From Hormiphora californensis (taxonomy: Eukaryota > Ctenophora > Tentaculata > Cydippida > Pleurobrachiidae), in assembly GCA_020137815.1 (NCBI GenBank), contig CM035360.1, forward strand, positions 2,679,078-2,743,077: a stretch of DNA of 64,000 nucleotides, given 5' to 3'. Shown here piece after piece: positions 20,106 to 37,277 of the stretch; within the stretch, counting starts at the first letter, position 1; every line of letters starts with the position of its first letter. Both the position numbers and the translations under genes were made by a program. The notes under the pieces are model-generated. The model was not told the origin of the DNA, did not search any database, and worked only from the letters and a program-made list of their open reading frames with translations.

Positions 20106-20658
20106 ATATCAACTTACAAAAAAGTACCCGGATTTAATGCTGAAAGTGTAAGCGAAACAACTACCGGCTATGTACGTGTCGCACTTGGTCAACAAGTTGT
20201 TGAGTAAACAATGTCGCACCATCCAACGTGATGGGAATGTGATATCATTCTCATCAACAAACATCCAACAGTCAACACCCACTGCTAACTGCTCAGTCAG
20301 TGTGTTGAATTGTTTCTCGAACAGTGGTGCTCCGTCATATTGAACGCCCGCACAGCGATTTAAAAAGTAATAGATGTCAACAGACTACGTCTTAGACCGC
20401 GTATGTAACCTGTCTGGTTTGTCGATTTGATTCTCACGACAGTGCGCTCAGATCGGGGCGGCGGCGCTAGACATTAGGTAACGCTATGCGGGTGGCCTAT
20501 ATATGACGGAGCTGAAACTAAAATGGAAAATAAGAGAGCTAACGGTTACGAAATAAAACTTGCAAACACAAATCCTACCAATAAATAACAACACACACAG
20601 TCAATCTTGAGGGAAACATAACAGCCCAAGGGAAATTATCTGTACAGCTCTGAGCTCT
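20106..20658. other. Gene-free stretch, possible promoter
   Basis: No exon is recognised. A TATATA box (about 20498) next to a CpG-rich GGGCGGCGGCGC segment (20455-20470) could form a promoter, possibly for the minus-strand Shisa-like gene or its paralogue; this is weak. Confidence 0.25.
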
Positions 20659-20764
<106 letters not shown>

Positions 20765-20767
20765 CTC

Positions 20768-27896
<7,129 letters not shown>

Positions 27897-29048
27897 CTGA
27901 AGAGGGAGGAGGAGGGAGTTAAAAACATGTTTGTTTGGGTTAAAGGTTGACAAGATACCTAAAACTTTTCTTATATCGTCTTATTTTGATTTATCATTAA
28001 TTTTCAGCATTTTTTCAGAATTTTTTGTCGGCTAGAAAAAAATTCGAAATAGGGGGTTTACTGATAAACGAGAGGCACAATTTAAAAATTGACACCGTAA
28101 TATCTCCGGTTCCTGATGAGATACAGAAACCGTTTTGGTAGCGTTGGAAAGGTCTTATTGAGACCAATCCAACGCAACCAAGATCAAGGAGCTATCTTTT
28201 GAGGAACCGGAAACGTGAATTTCAATTTGCGAGACGCAGTGAGTGTGCCCAGTAAAACCAGTGCTGACAATATCGGTAGCTGCACAAGTATTCGCACAAT
28301 TTTCGATAAGGCCATCGAGGAAACGAAATCCTGAATCAATGACGCGTGAGTTGCTAAAACAGTACAAACGGTAGACTCATTACGAAATTTTTTTGGAAAA
28401 TTCTCGAAAATTCTAGGCACAAAGATGAAATAATAGACGTATACTGAATTAGATTGTAACCTAGGACGGATGATTAATACGTATGAGTGGGGAGGGATAT
28501 AACTTGAGAGAGGTTAAAAAAAGAGAGGGAAACTTTCATCACGATACACCAGAGGTGTATCTTACCATAAAAAGAGAAAACGTAATTCGACTTAATTCGT
28601 ATTTAAAAGCAACTGTAATTTCCAATATCAATTCAGATTCGTTACTCATCCCTACTTCACACAAAGAGACACACCCTCTCTACGTATTGAAAGCACAAGG
28701 TCTACTCATATTCGAGTGGTTAAGTGTATGCTGACAGAGGTTACCCATCATATCTTGACATCGGCCTATGGTGGCTAGATGCGGGTGAGCGGAGAGTATG
28801 GACGAGGAGATCGAGCGGATACAGTGTATAGAGGTCAAGATAGTAGAGCAGAAGAGTCGCGACCGAGTACTATCGTCCATCGATGGAGAGGAACGTCTAG
28901 CACCTACCGAGAGACGTAGGTCGAGAGCACAGAAGCATCGTAATGAGAGCAGAGATTTCGAGTCGAGAAGACGTACTCGTCATATGACGAGTACTATACT
29001 CTAGACGAGGTCGTAGATACGATGTGCAAATATCTCTCGCTAGAAGAG

Positions 29049-29052
<4 letters not shown>
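27897..29052. other. Intergenic stretch between SEL1L and the coiled-coil gene
   Basis: Probably holds the missing SEL1L first exon (minus) and the promoter(s), but none is recognised. An imperfect inverted element spans about 28100-28210: outer CCGGTTCCT / AGGAACCGG and inner AGCGTTGGA / TCCAACGC with GGTCT / AGACC. A plus-strand ORF at 28798-29004 is Arg/Glu-rich and could be an untested upstream exon. Confidence 0.35.
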
Positions 29053-29133
<81 letters not shown>

Positions 29134-29150
29134 GTCTGTCTCTGTCTCTC
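29053..29150 (+). repeat. (CT)n microsatellite upstream of the coiled-coil gene
   Basis: About 75 bases of pure CT repeat followed by CTGTCT variants. Confidence 0.9.
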
Positions 29151-29353
29151 CCGCTCCTATCGCGTCGCTTTACCACCATATCTTGTTATCACGCCATAGT
29201 TTGGTTACCTGGCCTCTCATCATCATTGTACTTGATTTGACAACATTTGTAATTGATAGTTGTTTGCTAGAAATCAAGACACCGTCAGAAAATACAGTAG
29301 CTAAGACCTAAGTTACTATCAGAAGTTATTACAAATTATTGACTGATACTACA

Positions 29354-32300
29354 ATGTCAGAACCTACAATTCTTCTCCAGACAACTCCCATCACACCGGA
29401 AGTAATGGTTACAGCAGGTCACATCAATAGACCTGATAACCCTACAGCAGGTCACATCAATAGACCTGATAATACTACGGACCAACCTGAACACCAGCCA
29501 GTTCCAAGACAGGAGGACCCCAGACCAGTTCCTGTTCCAAGACAGGAGGATCCAGTTCCTAGCCCGGAGGATGATAGTGACATACCTCCCGAAATTATCG
29601 CTCTCCGAGTCCGTAAGGAAGAGGTTGGGAGATTGGCACGAGAGCTGTGCAAGGACCATTACGAAGAGGAATTCCTGAACATATTTGATGGTCTGGAGAA
29701 ACGGACTGATATATTGAGGAAGGTAATTATAATAATTGAATGATGCTTATTATTCTCAGAGGAAATGAAAAGCAGGAACCGACCGAATCAGGAAATACTG
29801 TTCCCTGATTGGCTGATAACCAGTCACGTGACCTTAATAACGAGTTCTGATGTTTACTTGTTTCGGTCGGTTCCTGATGAAAAGCTAGTCGTTGCACGGC
29901 TTTCGTGAATGAGGCTGCAAAAGAGTGCACTCTAAGGACTAGCATATCCTGCAAAAGAAATGCATACGATTTTTTCCCTGCCCGGGTGGATGCCCGAAGG
30001 GCATCCACCCGGATGATCGTTTTAGCACGTGTGCTAAAAAGATCATAAAGGGTTTAGAAATCTCGGATTTGAAATAGTAACTCGAGCGTGGTCAAAATCG
30101 CGTGTGTCACGGTAGCAGCATAGTAACTGCTCCTTCATAAAATCAAATAACTGTTTTGATGAAATATGATGTCAGGACGCTTATTTTTCAAAGCTGTGCG
30201 CGGCGCTCACAACACTGTTGCTGAAGGGGTGAGGGTAGAGTAAAACAGCTGTGTAACTGCATACATACAGGACGCATGCATCTCACATTGTGACCAAGCC
30301 TTGATATTGTGATACTGATAGTGTGATACTGATCCTGTCGACGGAGGGCAGGGAAACACCGCATTATGAATACATAATGCAATAATTCTTGTTTGGGTAG
30401 ATATGACAGTGATGTAAATCACGAAACAATTGTTGACATTATATAATGTATTGTCCTCCCATTAGGTTCGTCAAAATAATGCGGGAATCAGGAGACTCCG
30501 AAGGACAATGCATGGTCACATCTCTCTCTGTAATCAGACCATCTTTGATAGGCAGGTGGTCCTGGATTCTCTCTGGATGGACATGAAGCGAATTGAAGCC
30601 GAGCTAAGCGAGGACGGAGATGCGATGGAGAAAAAACTGCCCGAGCTTGAGAGGATGATCAAGGTAAACAATGAAATTGAACAGTGCTGCTCAAACGGCT
30701 GTACTAAGTTCTTCGATGTTGCACGAGAAGTTTTAAATAAGACGATATTTTTGGTACAGTATAATTCTGAAACTGTTGCAGGAAAACGGGAAGAAGCTCA
30801 AAAAGACAAAAGAGAAATGGGACTTGGAGCAAAAACGTCAGAAAAATGTGATGTCTTCGATTAATGGAAAAATTGTGAGTTGAAAAGCAAGCATTGTATT
30901 CAGTACAATTGCTTCAAATTGGAACTTTCCCAGCTTTATGTAAAACTATTGAGCTTCATTTTCTAACAACTCTTTCTGTTGCTAGGGTAACATGGTGTTT
31001 GAAACATCATTTTTAAAAGAGGAAAATGACAGACTGAGAAAAGATTTCGAATTACTTTCAGGTAATTTACCAGCTGTCCTTAATTTTTATGTAATTACTC
31101 CATAGTCCATTATTATATTAGGTATGTAATTACTTCATTTCCAAACCCTATTTGAAATAGGCTATTTCAAACACTCCATTTCAAAACCCCTTATCTCCAA
31201 ACCCACTTTCCTGTTTTCAGCGTTTATCGAACTGCTAAATGATGAGATCTATGCCATGAGACGAGGTGCCCCTAAACCCCGGAGATCAGCTGCCCCAAGT
31301 CGCCGTGTCAGTACCTCCCGAACACCCCGGCTCAGCGTCCACTCCCTACCAGATGAGATGGCAGACGGACTAGCTGAGATACACACTTTCTCCAACACTC
31401 TCTCTGTAAATAACTCAGCGCCCTACATGCCACCATCTCAGCCAAGTGTGGAGCATGGGAAGCAGGAGGCAGTATCAGCACCCCCTCCTCCACCAGCTGG
31501 ACCACCCCAGATTGCTGTCCACTCCCCCACCCCCACTATCTCAGATAGCGACTCTGTCAGTAGTTTCGGTAAGTATACCTACCTAGTATACCTATTACCT
31601 ACCTAGGTACCTATACCCAGCAAACACAGTTGGCGTGAGTTGCTTGTCAGCGCCAAATTTCAGACGGTCATAGATCCACCCCCTGATAAGATAGAGACTC
31701 GAAATTTGTTTTGTAAGGAGATCATGTCGAGTTCTTCTTACACAACAAATTTCAAGTCTCTATCTCACCAGGGAGTGGAGCTATGACCGTCTGAAATTTG
31801 GCGCTGGCAAGCAATTCACGCCAACTGTGTTTGCTGGCTACTTTAGTTAGGGACTAGGGAACACAGTAGGGGCAGTATGAGAATTTTGTTATTGGTAGAA
31901 TTGATAGTAAAATAAAAAATTTAAGTCATGTAGTCAAGATTAATGGATAAGGATTGAAAAATTCTATTCCCACTATTCCAATGTACAATAAGGCAAGGCC
32001 TAGCATAAATATTATTTGCAGATGATATAGCAGACATCCCAGCATCAGTAGACGATGTCGAGAAGTCATATGAGCAGAATAGAGGTAAGTAAAATCCCTC
32101 TAAAACTTGGGGTTGGTCGAATCGAACTCCCTTTCTATGTATTTCTATTAGGATATGTGATCCCCCCCCAGTATGATGAGGATTACACTTGGGTGGTTTG
32201 TGTGTTTTAGGGATTCATGACATAACAATTAAACTGGATTATTGACCAACACAAGTTAAATATTCCTGATATTTTTCCCTTCCATATCACAGATAGTATT

Positions 32301-32546
32301 CAAGGTAACAAAAACAAGCTAGACATACTGCTAGAAGACTCGGAGGACTCGGACAGTACCGTCTCGGACGGGATTAACTACGGAAGATCACCACTGAAGA
32401 GAAGGGATTCGGTGACCGCTCATGAACTTGACCAAATGCTAGGTAAGAGTCACACACAGTACACACCGCACACGTTAATTAGCAATAACTGGGGTATAAA
32501 TCAAAGTATTGACACATGTATAATTTCAGCTCAACTACGAGAGTGA
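29354..32546 (+). CDS. Coiled-coil protein, eight exons, family not recognised
   Basis: Exons with consistent phases: 29354-29722, 30466-30663, 30782-30874, 30986-31061, 31221-31568, 32022-32084, 32293-32442, 32530-32546; about 438 residues. The N-terminus has a repeated TAGHINRPDN and PVPRQEDP motif, then a long helical region (VRKEEVGRLARELCKDHYEE, IFDGLEKRTDILRK, RTMHGHISLCNQTIFDRQVV, ELERMIKENGKKLKKTKEKW, FLKEENDRLRKDFELLSAFI). A basic Ser/Pro-rich linker (RRGAPKPRRSAAPSRRVSTS), a PPPPPAGPP stretch and an acidic Ser-rich C-terminus (LLEDSEDSDSTVSDG) follow. The last exon contributes only AQLRE and the stop. The layout suggests a cytoskeletal or centrosomal scaffold, but that is inference. 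Introns 1 and 5 carry MITE-like inverted elements. Confidence 0.75.
29773..29876 (+). mobile_element. hAT-type MITE with 8-bp target-site duplication
   Basis: 104-base element with 15-base perfect terminal inverted repeats, CAGGAACCGACCGAA and TTCGGTCGGTTCCTG, flanked by ATGAAAAG at 29765-29772 and 29877-29884. CAGG ends with an 8-bp duplication are diagnostic of the hAT superfamily. It lies in intron 1 of the coiled-coil gene. Confidence 0.8.
29982..30046. repeat. Two adjacent hairpins
   Basis: CCGGGTGGATGCCC / GGGCATCCACCCGG (loop GAA, 29982-30012) is followed immediately by ATGATCGTTTTAGCAC / GTGCTAAAAAGATCAT (30013-30046). They are in intron 1 of the coiled-coil gene. Confidence 0.85.
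31617..31837. mobile_element. Inverted-repeat MITE in intron 5 of the coiled-coil gene
   Basis: About 220 bases beginning CCAGCAAACACAGTTGGCGT and ending with its complement; the arms extend about 100 bases each with mismatches, through CGCCAAATTTCAGACGGTCA and its mirror. The centre carries GATAGAGACTCGAAATTTG and its mirror. No target-site duplication was found. Confidence 0.75.
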
Positions 32547-34517
32547 CGGATTTACACGTAGTCATCTAACCGAGAGTGAACAAAATATTTTCTATCGTCT
32601 GATGATTGGTTATTCTATGAAACGTTCGTTGCTATTATAGGAAACTTGTTTTCTTTTACCTTCTTGAAAATATAATTTGTGATAGTTTTTGATACTTGTT
32701 ATCCATTTGTTATCCATTTATTATCGTAGAAAAGTTTACAATGTGGTCAGTATCAAAAATATCTCGGATCGCGAAGTTTCAGGAAAAAGTTGAAGACGAT
32801 TGGGTCACAGGTGACCCACAACTTTGAACCCATATAGCGTCTTTCTAGACCATATTTGAAAGTTTTAAATCGTTTCCAGGGTTGAACCATACATTTTTCT
32901 AGCATTTTGAGGTCGTTTTGAGCCTCTGAAGTTATCGACTTTGGAAAACAGGGCTAAAACAGTGCATTTGGTAGGCAAAATGGGTAGTTTAATGGCCATA
33001 TCTCAAAATTGGTACGAGTATACTTAAAATGGACTTGGAAAATGCAAGAAAAGTGTGTATTTTACCCCGGGGTAAAGTTTCAGGGTGATATTCCAAATTT
33101 TGTGCCTCTCAGAGGCCTTCAAAGTGCTGGGTCACCTGTGACCCAATCGTCCCCTAACGCTAAAACAGGAATTTGCATTTTACGAGCATTTCTAAAGGAA
33201 TGGCCCCCGATAAAAGTCTAAAACGGCATTTTTTAAACAGGTGCTAGCGACTAACCGACTCCATCATTGTTATCTCAACATCTTAGGGAGTCGATGAAAA
33301 AATTTTTGAGATCCGTGCTCCTTCAGAAAATTTTTCATCTCGGCCAATTTTAAAATTCTAAAATCAGCTACAGATGAGATAGAGAGGCCCATAGGGTGTG
33401 CAAACTGTGCAGAATGGCCGGGTTTATATAAGTGTTATGAACAAACATAGGGTCTAAAATGAACAGTTTACGAGTTATCGGGCAAAATAGCGGCAAAATC
33501 TCAATTCCTATTTTAGCGTTAGGGGACGATTGGGTCACAGGTGACCCAATAGAAATACAGGTGGTAGAACCAAAATTCCTTTTCCTGCGTTCAAGTAGGT
33601 TCAAAGTGAGTGTCTCTAGAAAGTTTTAGAGAATTCTGTCGACAGGGGGCTTATCGTCCCCAAAGGGTTAGATGTCAGTATGTCAAAAAGCCTCTTTAAA
33701 AGAGTTCAATCAATGTTACATGAAAATTGAAATCACATCGGTAATCGGTGACAACCTGGGACTTAGATGTGGTCGTATCGACTAACGACCAGGAGCGGCT
33801 TGCAAGTTGTCCCGGGTGCCCGGGCGGAAGCCTCAGTCAGGTTTTATGGGGAGTGAAAACCCACCCCATCGCAGGGCAGGGATTTTGACGTTTTTAAACG
33901 ATTTTAAGCATTTCTGAGCCCCTTTCCACAAAAACGAAAGATTTGAAGAAGAAAACAAAAAAAACTATTCGCGCGCACCATTAATAAATAACGCGCACAC
34001 TTCGAATACAGTAAGCGCGTTTTGTTTTTGCGCGCTAGTGAATTCTTATCGCGCGCTCCTTACCGCATGAATATGCAGTGCGCCCTACACACAGTCGTTA
34101 TAATGGCAGTAAAGTTAGCATGGCAACACTTAACAACCCAAACTAGTTAGTAGCGACAGTGAAGTTCACTGTCATTTCTCAAACATGCCCCCAGGGTTCA
34201 TTTGATCTTAGTTCTCCGCCCTGATGCTTTGTTTCATGAGGTCCCTTTCCAACAAAATGAATGAGGTCGTGGCTTGTGATTTGTTAATATGCGATGAATT
34301 TATTAAATGAATGTTCAATGTATATTGTACGTGCAGTTAAATGGTTATTAAAATAGTACCTTAACCAAAAGCTTATCTAATTATTAAGTCATCGTAGTAA
34401 AATTGCGCTCAATTTCTTGATACACACAACACATTGACACATGCCACTGGAACTATATGATCTCTCTTGATCTCACTCTTACAACTGATTTTTTTTTGTA
34501 GTTTTGCAAATTTGAAT
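32547..34517. other. Gene-free stretch with an inverted-repeat element
   Basis: Apart from the inverted element at 33129-33547 and a third copy of its terminal motif at 32797-32818, nothing is recognised. At 33794 CAGGAGCGGCTTGCAAG looks like a hAT end and could be the 3' terminus of the transposon encoding the transposase at 34518-36593, but the partner end was not found. Repeated GCGCGC words occur at 33970-34060. Confidence 0.35.
33129..33547. mobile_element. Inverted-repeat element with GGGTCACAGGTGACCC ends
   Basis: Terminal arms 33129-33173 and 33506-33547 are mirror images with about one mismatch, including GATTGGGTCACAGGTGACCC and TTTTAGCGTTAGGGGAC. The outer 16 bases are themselves nearly palindromic. 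A further copy of CGATTGGGTCACAGGTGACC stands alone at 32797-32818. The interior includes GATGAGATAGAGA at 33372. Confidence 0.65.
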
Positions 34518-36593
34518 TTAGACTAGCCTTAGGTTAAGGTACCGTTTCTTTGGCTTATCTGGAGGTCCAGCAAAAATATCTACAAGATTTTCCCTGTTTA
34601 GTTTGTGAGCTATATCGTTCTCTATCTCTAAAACACAGAGAGATGATAGCCGCTCATCACTCATCCTATTCCTTAGGCGGGTTTTAATGCGTTTCAACGC
34701 TGAGAATGTCCGTTCGCAGCCTACTGACGTGACCGGGAGGGTGATTACCAGTTGGCCAAGCTTGTAAAGATCAGGAAGCTCCTCGTACAAGGTTCTGGAC
34801 CACATTTCTTTCACCAACTTCGCCGGATCTGGACTCAGCTGTGAGGTACGGTAGTACGTGAGGTCTTGTTCAAGCTGTTTGATGTTAAACATTTCCCCAT
34901 ACGGCGAGTCTCTCAAAAGTCTCACCATGTTTTTTACGTCACAGGTTTTATCGAAGATGTTGACGAAGGTGAAGTTAGATAAATCTTCAAACCTCCACCC
35001 TATCTCCGTAACCACTGACCAGATGAGTCCCCCGTGTATCTCCCTCCAATGATCCTCACCCGTTTTCCTGTGACCCAGAGTGCTCTCAACAACAAAGGCA
35101 TCAAGTGTGCCGGGCACAGTAGCTCTTTTCTCTCTCTCAGTTGACCCGCCAGTCCTTCTGAACAGATCGTCGAAGTTTTCTGCCACCTTCTCCAATCTCT
35201 CTAACTCCCTTTCTACGGACTGGATGGCTGAAGCCATATTGAGCTTTACCGATTGAAGTTCCATAAACAATATCGTGGTGGATTGTAGGATATCATGTAA
35301 CAGGTTGCTCATGAAGATAAACTCAAACTCCTCCATTTGCCTCAAGAAACCTGTGGCCTGGGACTTGCTTGAATCATCAAAGTCCCCCCTAACAATGGTA
35401 TGGAAGGTCTCTTTCAGTTTGTCCCTGTTCAGTATCACATGCGATACAGCTCTCGAACGGTAAGACCAACGTGTTTCGCTGCTGGTGGGGGGATGGCTGC
35501 ATTTTAACACATCTGATCTAAGTGGTGAGGAGTGAAAGTAGCTTGCCATGGACTTCAGAGTAGCCAGGAACCTAGTGCACTCGATGGAATTACCAATTGA
35601 ATCTCCGAGGGCAAGATTTAGGCGATGTGCCATACAGTGAGTGTAGCTGGCCATTGGAACATCCTTTCTAATCAGAGCTTGGAGTCCAGCGTGAATTCCA
35701 GACATAAGGGAGGCTCCATCGTATGACTGCCCTACACACTTGTCCATCCCATAGAGTGTTATAATGGCCATCACAATTTTAGCCAGTTCTGCAGCTCCTC
35801 TACAGCCTGTCACATTCTTGAAGCCGACACAGGACTCTACTGCCTCCCCCTCCCATATATACCTCAAAACAACAGACATGTGTTGTTTCCTCCCCACATC
35901 TGTCGCCTCGTCTGCCGTTATGGTGAAGAATGGGGATTGCTTCACCCGCTCTTTGATAACCTCCAAAACCGCATCTGCCGAGATTTTGATGAGCTCGTTT
36001 TGAATGTCATGAGATGTTCCCTTAAATCTCTTCTTAATCTGGTCTTGGACTGGCCTCCATTTTTCCAATAACTCTAATGTGGCCCGGTAACCCCCTTTGT
36101 TGTCCGATGTGGACGACTCATCGTTTCCCCTGAAAGCGAAACCTAAAGCCCCCAGGTGGATGACCGTGTCGAATAATCTCTCAACAAATCCCCGGTTAAT
36201 GACGGTTTGCTTATTCTGCTCCTCACGAGATTTAGAATAGGAGGCAATGTTCCCCTTGTTTTTGGGATCAGTGTGATAGAGAAACATTTTAAGATCGACG
36301 GCATTTTTAACATGTTCCCGACTCAGACGATGTTTCTCCAGGCCCTGTTTGAGATAAGAGAAGTTGTTGAATCCAGTAGTAGTCCAAGGTTCAATTTCAG
36401 CATCTGCAACAAGGCACGGAAAGCAGTACAGCTTTTCGTCTTCGCAAGTTAACCATGTTGCCAAGTCCAACACATTATCTGAAAAATCTGCGACGCAGGG
36501 ACCAGGGGACAGAGCCCCCGCAAGCAGGGTCCAGGCAATTTTGGCAATTTGAGACAGTTTAGACCCTAAAACACAATGATCAAACTGTTTCAT
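34518..36593 (-). CDS. hAT-family transposase, intact 691-residue ORF
   Basis: The uninterrupted minus-strand ORF has a TTF-type zinc-finger-like N-terminus (LYCFPCLVADAEIEPWTTTG, later HRLSREHVKNA), a catalytic core with TITADEATDVGRKQHMSVVL (first catalytic Asp region), CVGQSYDGASLMSGIHAGLQ and YTHCMAHRLNLALGDS (Cys-His-x-H region), and the C-terminal hAT dimerisation domain (ITLPVTSVGCERTFSALKRI, then KTRLRNRMSDERLSSLCVLE). This is the ZMYM/TTF-type hAT branch that also gave rise to domesticated vertebrate genes. Cut-and-paste transposition is the expected activity. Terminal repeats were not identified, so it may be an active element or a captured copy. The intact frame suggests recent activity or selection. 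Confidence 0.85.
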   Translation of the reverse strand: MKQFDHCVLGSKLSQIAKIAWTLLAGALSPGPCVADFSDNVLDLATWLTCEDEKLYCFPCLVADAEIEPWTTTGFNNFSYLKQGLEKHRLSREHVKNAVDLKMFLYHTDPKNKGNIASYSKSREEQNKQTVINRGFVERLFDTVIHLGALGFAFRGNDESSTSDNKGGYRATLELLEKWRPVQDQIKKRFKGTSHDIQNELIKISADAVLEVIKERVKQSPFFTITADEATDVGRKQHMSVVLRYIWEGEAVESCVGFKNVTGCRGAAELAKIVMAIITLYGMDKCVGQSYDGASLMSGIHAGLQALIRKDVPMASYTHCMAHRLNLALGDSIGNSIECTRFLATLKSMASYFHSSPLRSDVLKCSHPPTSSETRWSYRSRAVSHVILNRDKLKETFHTIVRGDFDDSSKSQATGFLRQMEEFEFIFMSNLLHDILQSTTILFMELQSVKLNMASAIQSVERELERLEKVAENFDDLFRRTGGSTEREKRATVPGTLDAFVVESTLGHRKTGEDHWREIHGGLIWSVVTEIGWRFEDLSNFTFVNIFDKTCDVKNMVRLLRDSPYGEMFNIKQLEQDLTYYRTSQLSPDPAKLVKEMWSRTLYEELPDLYKLGQLVITLPVTSVGCERTFSALKRIKTRLRNRMSDERLSSLCVLEIENDIAHKLNRENLVDIFAGPPDKPKKRYLNLRLV

Positions 36594-36892
36594 TCAAGTA
36601 ATAGAGTATTTTCTGTGTTTAACAACCGGAAATCAACTTTTCAAAAGCTACCACGAAGCATTTTTGCAACTTTTTTGAGGTTGAAAATTTTGGCACCTAA
36701 AAAAATTTTTAAGGCCATTCGCATTTATGGAACAAACCGCGCGGCGGGAATGTGCAGCGCAAAAATACTTACGCTGCATTACAAGCGCGCGTCACCCCAA
36801 CCAAATTTCGAAACATTTCCAAAAAAGTTTGAACCCGTTTTTTTTGGTCAGCGTTAAAATCTGGGTGTTCCGTGAGTGCTGACAAACGGTTT

Positions 36893-36955
36893 TTTAGGGT
36901 TAGGGCAAAAGTAGGGTTAGTGTTAGGGCTGAGGTTTGGGTCGGGGTTAGGCCTT
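36893..36955 (+). repeat. Degenerate telomere-like TTAGGG repeats
   Basis: TTTTTAGGGTTAGGG is followed by GTAGGGTTAGTGTTAGGG and TCGGGGTTAGG: about seven imperfect copies of the animal telomere hexamer inside unique DNA. Confidence 0.6.
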
Positions 36956-37018
36956 GCCATTTCCTACCACATAAACTTTGATTTAGCCAAAACGGTTGAG
37001 TGGTTTGGGCCAAACATT

Positions 37019-37075
37019 TTCACTAAAATGGCTCTAACCGCCAAACCGTTTGGCGGTTAGAGCCATTTTAGTGAA
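37019..37075. repeat. 57-base palindrome
   Basis: 27-base arms starting TTCACTAAAATGGCTCTAAC with a CCG loop, about 200 bases before the RSPH10B start codon. Confidence 0.85.
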
Positions 37076-37277
37076 TCAACTTTTTTGGCAGTGCGCACCT
37101 GTAACAGGCCACGAAACACCCAGCGACAGGACGCGCAAAATTGCGAGAGAACAGTGCTGAGTGCAGGGGGAGAGAAAAGGTATTAGAGGGACCTCATAGT
37201 TCGCACCCAGTAATTTTTCCCTAGATTTAACTCATAGACTGATTGGTAATCTGACTAAATCAATACATTTGAAAGCC

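Noticed and set aside
28798-29004. 68-codon Arg/Glu-rich plus-strand ORF
   Set aside because: Could be an upstream exon of the coiled-coil gene but has no supported donor linking it; left unannotated.
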